A model generated the notes under the pieces. That model saw nothing but the letters and a program-made list of their open reading frames with translations, did no database searches and had not been told where the DNA came from. A DNA stretch of 64,000 nucleotides, taken from the NCBI RefSeq assembly GCF_002018875.1, contig NZ_MVOL01000014.1, positions 62,001 through 126,000 of the forward strand, read 5' to 3'. The DNA is from Pseudomonas sp. MF4836. Lineage in GTDB: Bacteria > Pseudomonadota > Gammaproteobacteria > Pseudomonadales > Pseudomonadaceae. The position numbers were made by a program, and so were the translations under genes. This document shows, in pieces, positions 59,558-64,000 of this stretch (position 1 is the first letter of the stretch; each line of letters starts with the position of its first letter).

Positions 59558-60481
59558 TTATCGGATGCCTTGGCCAATCAAAACGCCATCCAGCGTCTGA
59601 CCGTACAAATTCACCCCATCATTGGCGTGAAACTTGACCCGGGTTTTCTCGATCGAGCCTTCCACCAGCCGCGGATCCTGCGGCCGCTCATGCTTGTTGA
59701 CGAACGCCGCCACATCCCAGGCCTGCTGATCGCTCAGGGTTCCGGGCTTGCCCAGAGGCATGTTGTGCTTGATAAAAGACGCCGCCGTGTTGATCCGGTG
59801 CATCCCCGCGCCCCAGTTGTAGGAGTCCTTGCCCCACAACGGTGGCATTACATAATCCTGCCCGACCTTCTGCCCCTGGCCGTTATCGCCGTGGCAAACC
59901 GCACATTGAGCCTTGAACACCTGCTCGCCACGCGCGATGTCGTAGCCCTGGGCCGACTTGGACACTTCAGGGTAGCCGCGCCCCGGTAGCTCAACGCCGA
60001 GCGGCGCCTTGCTCGCCAGCCAGTAGGCGTACACCGACAACGCGGTGATTTCCTTGCTGTCCGCTGCGGGCGGCGTCCCACCGTTCATGCTGAACTGGAA
60101 GCAGCCCTGCAAGCGTTCGGCAAAGGTGTTGACCTTGTCGTTCTTTTGCCGATACGCCGGGTACATCGGGTAAGCCCCCCAAAGCGGCGCCGAGTTGGCC
60201 ACCCGGCCCTGGCCAAGGTGACAGTTGCTGCAATTGAGACCGTTGCCGACAAAATTGGGCGCCATACGCTTGGTGTCGACAAACAGCGCATAGCCGTCAC
60301 GGACCATCTTGCCGTAGGCGTTGTTCGGCAGTTCGCTTTCAGCCGGGGGCTGGAAGTATTGCCCGTGGCTGACAGCGGCCGGCGTCTGCAACTGGCTCTG
60401 GTCCTCCATGGCAATGGATGCCGCCTGTACAGAAGTTGCCAGCAAACCGAAGGCCAACGGGAACGAAAAACGAATATTCAT
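59558..60481 (-). CDS. Diheme cytochrome c, thiosulfate dehydrogenase (TsdA)-like
   Basis: Protein of 307 residues with a signal peptide and two CxxCH heme sites: NCSNCHLGQG and AQCAVCHGDNG. Between them, FAERLQGCFQFSMNG carries a lone Cys where TsdA enzymes have the Cys ligand of the active heme; SAPLWGAYPMYPAYRQKNDKVNTF also fits TsdA. It would oxidise thiosulfate to tetrathionate in the periplasm. The start overlaps the upstream cytochrome gene by ATGA. TsdA-like is supported by pattern; the activity is inferred. Confidence 0.78.
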   Translation of the reverse strand: MNIRFSFPLAFGLLATSVQAASIAMEDQSQLQTPAAVSHGQYFQPPAESELPNNAYGKMVRDGYALFVDTKRMAPNFVGNGLNCSNCHLGQGRVANSAPLWGAYPMYPAYRQKNDKVNTFAERLQGCFQFSMNGGTPPAADSKEITALSVYAYWLASKAPLGVELPGRGYPEVSKSAQGYDIARGEQVFKAQCAVCHGDNGQGQKVGQDYVMPPLWGKDSYNWGAGMHRINTAASFIKHNMPLGKPGTLSDQQAWDVAAFVNKHERPQDPRLVEGSIEKTRVKFHANDGVNLYGQTLDGVLIGQGIR

Positions 60482-61128
60482 GGCCGGCTCTCCTGGCTGT
60501 TCACGTTGGAAAAATAATCAGCCACTGCTGTCACTTCCTCTGCGCTCAAGGACTTGGCGATGTGCCCCATCAGGTCGTCCGGGTCATTGCGCCGTGTGCC
60601 ATCGCGCCAGGCGTTCAGTTGGGCGGTCAGGTAGGCTGCGGATTGCCCGGCCAAAGGCGGAAAGGTCTGCCCCACCCCCACGCCACCCGGGCCGTGGCAC
60701 GTCACACACTCCGGTACCTGTCGATCCCAGGCCCCACGCAGGGCCAGGCGTTCGCCCAGGCCATTGGGCGTTGCACTGCGGGAAATAGCGGGGGTCGCCG
60801 GGGCAGGCATGGCGGCGAGGGTTTGAGTGACGGCGCGAATTTCGTCCTCGGCCAGGGCCTTGGCCAGTGGCTGCATCACCGGGCTGGTGCGCGAACCACT
60901 GCGAAAATCTTCCAGCTGCTTGCTCAGATAGCCGGCCGGCAGCCCTGCCAGACGGGGAAAACCGGCTGCCGCCAGGCCCATGCCATCGGCTCCGTGGCAC
61001 GAGACACAGGCCATTGCGGCAGGCTGCGCGCCACCCTGGGTGAAGACTTTCTGCCCCTCCACGGCGTGGGCAGATTGAACGGACAACAGCATCAGACTAC
61101 TCAGCAGTATTCGATCCAGTGGGATCAT
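60478..61128 (-). CDS. c4-type diheme cytochrome, TsdB-like electron acceptor
   Basis: Protein of 216 residues: signal peptide (MIPLDRILLSSLMLLSVQSAHAV) and two cytochrome c domains with MACVSCHGADGMG and PECVTCHGPGGVG, arranged as in cytochrome c4. In known tsdBA operons a diheme TsdB precedes TsdA and takes its electrons, the same order as here. GGAG six bases upstream supports ATG 61128 over ATG 61140, which has no ribosome site. Confidence 0.83.
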   Translation of the reverse strand: MIPLDRILLSSLMLLSVQSAHAVEGQKVFTQGGAQPAAMACVSCHGADGMGLAAAGFPRLAGLPAGYLSKQLEDFRSGSRTSPVMQPLAKALAEDEIRAVTQTLAAMPAPATPAISRSATPNGLGERLALRGAWDRQVPECVTCHGPGGVGVGQTFPPLAGQSAAYLTAQLNAWRDGTRRNDPDDLMGHIAKSLSAEEVTAVADYFSNVNSQESRP

Positions 61129-61156
61129 GTCGAACTCCATTATTTTAGTTATATGC

Positions 61157-61181
61157 TTAGGCCTACTTAATATAAGCCTAA
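61157..61181. promoter_or_regulatory. Inverted repeat upstream of the cytochrome operon
   Basis: TTAGGC-N13-GCCTAA lies 29 bases before the TsdB-like start. It may be an operator for a sulfur-responsive regulator, but none is encoded nearby. Confidence 0.35.
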
Positions 61182-61259
61182 AAACAGTTGGCAAATAGCT
61201 ATCACTGCTACAACTACAAAATCGGAGTCGAGCCACCGCACGCCAGAATATTCATCCAC

Positions 61260-61302
61260 AAAAAAGCCCGCGGCGCTTCGAGACCCGAAGCGCGGCAGGC
61301 TG
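61260..61302 (-). terminator. Terminator of the 116-residue lipoprotein gene
   Basis: AGCC-GC-GCGCTTCG pairs with CGAAGCGC-GC-GGCT with two internal mismatches; on the minus strand a T6 run follows. It lies 22 bases after the stop. Confidence 0.75.
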
Positions 61303-61323
61303 TTGAAAAAAATCGAGCGGCGG

Positions 61324-61674
61324 TCAGCCGGAAATGCATTCCTCGGCGGCCTTGCGGATATCGCCCGGGCGCATCGGAACGTTGGACATGCTCTCGTGCA
61401 GCTTGATGCTGCTGCCTCCCGAGCGCTCTTCAATATCAAACACTGCAGTCGGGCCTGAAGACACTTTCTGCGGAACAATGATGCGCATGCCGTCCTTGTG
61501 CGGCTCGACCTGCAAGGCTCCCCGGCTGCCGGCCAACTTCTCGGTGACGCACTTGGCGTACTCCGGCGGCTTTTTCCCCGAAATCACGTTCAGGGTGGGC
61601 GGCGCCTGGTTAATATCCGAGACGGTCGCACAACCGCTGATCGCCAGAGCCAGAATCAACACACCCCACTTCAT
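61324..61674 (-). CDS. Small lipoprotein, 116 residues
   Basis: MKWGVLILALAISGCATVSD is a lipoprotein signal with lipobox ISGC (Cys15). The mature region contains KCVTEKL and AAEECISG, probably a Cys pair, and a beta-rich middle (MRIIVPQKVSSGPTAVFDIEERSGGSSIKLHE). No family recognised. It faces the cytochrome operon on the same strand but has its own terminator. Confidence 0.8.
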   Translation of the reverse strand: MKWGVLILALAISGCATVSDINQAPPTLNVISGKKPPEYAKCVTEKLAGSRGALQVEPHKDGMRIIVPQKVSSGPTAVFDIEERSGGSSIKLHESMSNVPMRPGDIRKAAEECISG

Positions 61675-61882
61675 ACAAATCCTCCAATAAAAACCGTCCG
61701 ACAGTGTAAATGGTGTTTTTCTCCGGCGCGGGAGGTTTTATCGCTCATAAATCGGTAAATAACTGTTTTAAATTGTCAAACCCGGCGGGAGCGGCCCGCT
61801 ACTACCCCGTGCGGCCTGATAAACTGCGCCATCTTTCAGCTATCGTTTTGATTTTGTAGAAAAAGCCCTTCTGGAGGCGCCC

Positions 61883-62185
61883 ATGAAATTTATCCACCAG
61901 CGCGAGCACCTCAACGAGGACGATATTGTCGTCATCGAATGCTCCCAGACCTGCAACATTCGCCTGATGAGCGACGCCAACTTCCGCAGCTTCAAGAATG
62001 GCGGTCGCCACAGCTACCACGGTGGGGCCTTCGACAAGTTCCCGGCCAAGATCACCGCGCCGAGTACCGGTTTCTGGAACATCACCATCGACACCGTGAC
62101 CACCCGCGCCATCAGCGTTACCCGCAAACCGAGCCTGAAGCATTCGATCAAGATCGTCCGCCGCTCCAGCTCTAAACTGCGCTGA
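61883..62185 (+). CDS. DUF1883 family protein, 100 residues
   Basis: Protein of 100 residues without signal or membrane segment. EHLNEDDIVVIECSQTCNIRLMSDANFRSFKNGGRHSYHGGAF and the C-terminal TTRAISVTRKPSLKHSIKIVRR match DUF1883. Function unknown; the basic tail could bind nucleic acid or surfaces. GGAGG precedes ATG 61883. Confidence 0.82.
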   Translation: MKFIHQREHLNEDDIVVIECSQTCNIRLMSDANFRSFKNGGRHSYHGGAFDKFPAKITAPSTGFWNITIDTVTTRAISVTRKPSLKHSIKIVRRSSSKLR

Positions 62186-62223
62186 TTCCGCTCTCACCTC
62201 GCCAACCCAAGACAGGTACGCCC

Positions 62224-62394
62224 GTGGCTCAAACGACCAAGTACGTCATCAAATACAAGCTCAACGGCGAGCGTCGCTTCGAATTCGCCCAACTCGAGAC
62301 CGGCACCCAGGAAGAGGCACAGGCGGCCTTGCTGGCGTTGCATGGCCAATCCGAAGACGTGATCAGCGATGTCAGCGTGAGTAAAGCCCTGTAA
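62224..62394 (+). CDS. Small hypothetical protein, 56 residues
   Basis: GTG 62224 opens a 56-codon frame: (M)AQTTKYVIKYKLNGERRFEFAQ, then LETGTQEEAQAALLALHG, ending DVSVSKAL. Composition and a two-strand/helix pattern look like a real small protein, and it fits neatly between the DUF1883 and alkB genes. AGG lies 8 bases before the start. No family is recognised. Confidence 0.65.
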   Translation: MAQTTKYVIKYKLNGERRFEFAQLETGTQEEAQAALLALHGQSEDVISDVSVSKAL

Positions 62395-62458
62395 CGCCCG
62401 CGCCCTGTCCGACGCCCCATTCAAACGGCGCCGAGACGGCATCTCCTCGGAGTGTCCC

Positions 62459-63142
62459 TTGAGTAGTCACAGCAGCGACCCCTCCCCCAGTCTCGGCCTG
62501 TTTACCGAGACTGATCTGGCACAACCCGCACGCACCGAACAGATCGGCCAGCAGTCCCGGGTGCTGAGGGGCTTCGCCTTGCCTTGGGTCGAGCGCCTGC
62601 TGCCGGCCCTCAGGTCGGTGCTTGTCGTTGCGCCGTTTCGCAGCATGGTTACCCCTGGCGGCTTCACCATGTCGGTGGCCTTGAGCAGTTGCGGCAACCT
62701 GGGCTGGACCACCGACTACAGTGGTTATCGCTACGCCCGCCTCGACCCGCAGACCGGCCAACCCTGGCCGGCAATGCCCGGAGTATTCGAGCAACTGGCC
62801 CGGGCCGCGGCCCAGGCGGCGGGTTTCGATGGCTTCAGCCCCGATTCCTGCCTGATCAACCGTTATGTCCCCGGGGCCAGGATGTCTTTGCACCAGGACA
62901 AGAACGAACGCGATTACAGCGCGCCCATCGTCTCGGTCTCCCTGGGTTTGCCGGCGATGTTCCTGTTTGGCGGCGAGCAGCGTAGCGACCGACAACTGCG
63001 GGTGCCGTTGCTGCACGGTGATGTGGTGGTGTGGGGTGGCGTCGACCGGCTGCGCTTTCATGGTGTGCTGCCGCTCAAGGCTGGCAGCCACGAGCAATTA
63101 GGCGAGCAGCGGATCAACCTGACGTTTCGCCACGCGGGCTGA
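62459..63142 (+). CDS. alkB: AlkB, alpha-ketoglutarate-dependent DNA repair dioxygenase
   Basis: Protein of 227 residues. Iron ligands HxD in SLHQDKNERD and a distal His in RFHGVLP, and the cosubstrate Arg segment RINLTFR, are all present; GYRYARLDPQTGQPWPAMP and NRYVPGARM are AlkB-typical. It removes alkyl damage from DNA. The start is TTG 62459 with GGAG seven bases upstream; no ATG lies nearer. Confidence 0.95.
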   Translation: MSSHSSDPSPSLGLFTETDLAQPARTEQIGQQSRVLRGFALPWVERLLPALRSVLVVAPFRSMVTPGGFTMSVALSSCGNLGWTTDYSGYRYARLDPQTGQPWPAMPGVFEQLARAAAQAAGFDGFSPDSCLINRYVPGARMSLHQDKNERDYSAPIVSVSLGLPAMFLFGGEQRSDRQLRVPLLHGDVVVWGGVDRLRFHGVLPLKAGSHEQLGEQRINLTFRHAG

Positions 63143-63223
63143 AGAGTCGGCTAGCTGCGACAGCCTACCGCGCAACCGCCTGGCAACCGCGCTTTCACGC
63201 ATTGCCAGGGGCGTGACCTGTTA

Positions 63224-63709
63224 TCAGTGACTGGCAGCCACTGCATCCGTCGAATGAACGCCGATATAGACCGCAACCGAGTCCGGGCCGGTGTAGACCT
63301 CGAAATCCGTAGCGAACTTGCGGCGCAACTGTGGACGGTCTTCGAAGTAGGCCCAGACCAGGCCCCAGGTCTGGATCACGCTGTCGGGCAGCGGCCCCTT
63401 CGCGCTGAACACCAGGTATTGGCCACCCTCGACCTGCACCGACTGATAGCCCTCTGCCGCACCGGTCACTTCAACCCCGGCGGTGACATCAAAGGCTCCC
63501 GTGGCATCGGACTCATAACCGGAGTACACGCCATAGACAAAGGAATCAGGCTCGCGAGGCTCGATCTTTTCGAACAGCCCTTCGATAAAAAAACGCGCCC
63601 ACATTGGGCCGATCTGCGCCGTCTCCGGCTGTTGTTCAGTGGCGTTGAGGGTTCGCACCTGCAAACCCGCAACACTGAACGGCAACACCTCGCGCATTTT
63701 TACATCCAT
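63224..63709 (-). CDS. GyrI-like effector-binding domain protein
   Basis: Protein of 161 residues made of one GyrI-like (AraC effector-binding) domain: FSVAGLQVRTLNATEQQPETAQIGPMWARF, VYGVYSGYESDATGAFDVTAGVEV, and the acidic C-terminal FEVYTGPDSVAVYIGV. No HTH is attached, so it may bind a small molecule or toxin on its own. AAGG lies before ATG 63709; ATG 63697 is an alternative. It is downstream of a partial oxidoreductase on the same strand. Confidence 0.82.
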   Translation of the reverse strand: MDVKMREVLPFSVAGLQVRTLNATEQQPETAQIGPMWARFFIEGLFEKIEPREPDSFVYGVYSGYESDATGAFDVTAGVEVTGAAEGYQSVQVEGGQYLVFSAKGPLPDSVIQTWGLVWAYFEDRPQLRRKFATDFEVYTGPDSVAVYIGVHSTDAVAASH

Positions 63710-63761
63710 GGGCCTTATTCCTTGTTCAGGTATTGATTGAAATTGATTATTGGCCAGCAGG

Positions 63762-64000
63762 TCAGCGGTTGACGTCCACCACCACCCGGCCGCGCAACTG
63801 GCCCGCCAACAAGCGCGGCGCGGCCTCGATGGCTTCGCTCAAGCCGATTTCCTGGCTGATCAGCGGCAGCAGCGCCGGGTCAAGGTCCTGACCCAGACGG
63901 TCCCAGGCCAGCATCCGCAAGGCTTTGGGCTGAGTCACGCTGTTGATCCCCGCCAGGGTCACGCCGCGCAGGATAAACGGCGCAACCGATGCCGGGAAGT
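63762..64000 (-). CDS. YhdH/AcuI-type quinone oxidoreductase-like protein, 3' part
   Basis: The frame continues past the window edge, so only the last 79 residues are seen: FPASVAPFILRGVTLAGINSV, then ALRMLAWDRLGQDLDPALLPLISQEIGLSEAIEAAPRLLAGQLRGRVVVDVNR. This matches the C-terminal end of the zinc-independent medium-chain reductases of the YhdH/acrylyl-CoA reductase group. A GTG at 63962 would be internal, not the start. Confidence 0.82.
   Translation of the reverse strand, partial: FPASVAPFILRGVTLAGINSVTQPKALRMLAWDRLGQDLDPALLPLISQEIGLSEAIEAAPRLLAGQLRGRVVVDVNR

Noticed and set aside
1..64000. CRISPR arrays, rRNA or tRNA genes, insertion sequences
   Set aside because: No regularly spaced repeats, no tRNA-like cloverleaf or rRNA segment and no transposase frame was recognised on reading both strands.

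Overview
The window is high-GC, densely coded proteobacterial chromosome. Its gene content points to Pseudomonas, most likely the P. fluorescens group: a PtxS/Kgu 2-ketogluconate operon with two copies of the TGAAACCGGTTTCA operator, a split hpaG1/hpaG2 homoprotocatechuate cluster in the Pseudomonas order, an MvaT-family nucleoid protein, a gor-galU neighbourhood and REP-type repeats of the TGTAGCCGCTGCCG class. The genus is an inference from gene families and order; no rRNA, tRNA or CRISPR array was seen. Both ends cut through genes.

Layout. 1-6.6 kb: a three-gene operon (TonB receptor, lipoprotein M16 protease, SbmA/YddA-type ABC protein) that looks like a protease-associated import system of the FusA-FusC-FusD / YddB-PqqL-YddA type. 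6.6-13.4 kb: an epoxide-hydrolase-like enzyme and a TetR regulator, then a complete MacAB-TolC-like efflux operon (ATPase, permease, outer membrane factor, membrane fusion protein) with overlapping genes. 13.6-15.8 kb: DUF1345 membrane protein, AraC regulator and LysE exporter. 15.9-22.9 kb: ptxS-kguEKTD followed by a convergent chemoreceptor. 23.3-27.7 kb: LuxR regulator, outer membrane channel, MFS transporter and histone-deacetylase-like amidohydrolase, a probable uptake and deacetylation operon for an unknown compound. 27.7-37.4 kb: a DUF1176 protein, then hpaA divergent from hpaG1-G2-E-D-F-X-H-I, the whole lower homoprotocatechuate pathway to pyruvate and succinate semialdehyde. The monooxygenase hpaBC is absent.

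37.4-41.4 kb: glycerate kinase, CdaR regulator and a GudP-like transporter. 41.6-47.7 kb: aldo/keto reductase, RarD-like permease, hpaR, hpd, EamA permease and a LysR regulator. hpaR lies about 14 kb from the hpa operon, yet both upstream regions carry the same GTTAA-N4-TTAAC-type element. 47.8-53.8 kb: CSS-motif EAL phosphodiesterase, MvaT-family protein, a small secreted protein, gloA and ahpF/ahpC with an OxyR-like site. 53.9-58.4 kb: a tyrosine recombinase divergent from a KfrA-like coiled-coil DNA-binding protein, then gor and galU. 58.6-64 kb: small proteins and lipoproteins, a two-gene cytochrome c operon resembling tsdBA, a DUF1883 protein, a 56-residue protein, alkB, a GyrI-like protein and the 3' end of a YhdH-type oxidoreductase.

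Common themes are aromatic and sugar-acid catabolism, each block with its own regulator, plus peroxide and glutathione defence. The least explained parts are the protease-associated import operon, the HDAC-like operon and the orphan recombinase/KfrA pair.
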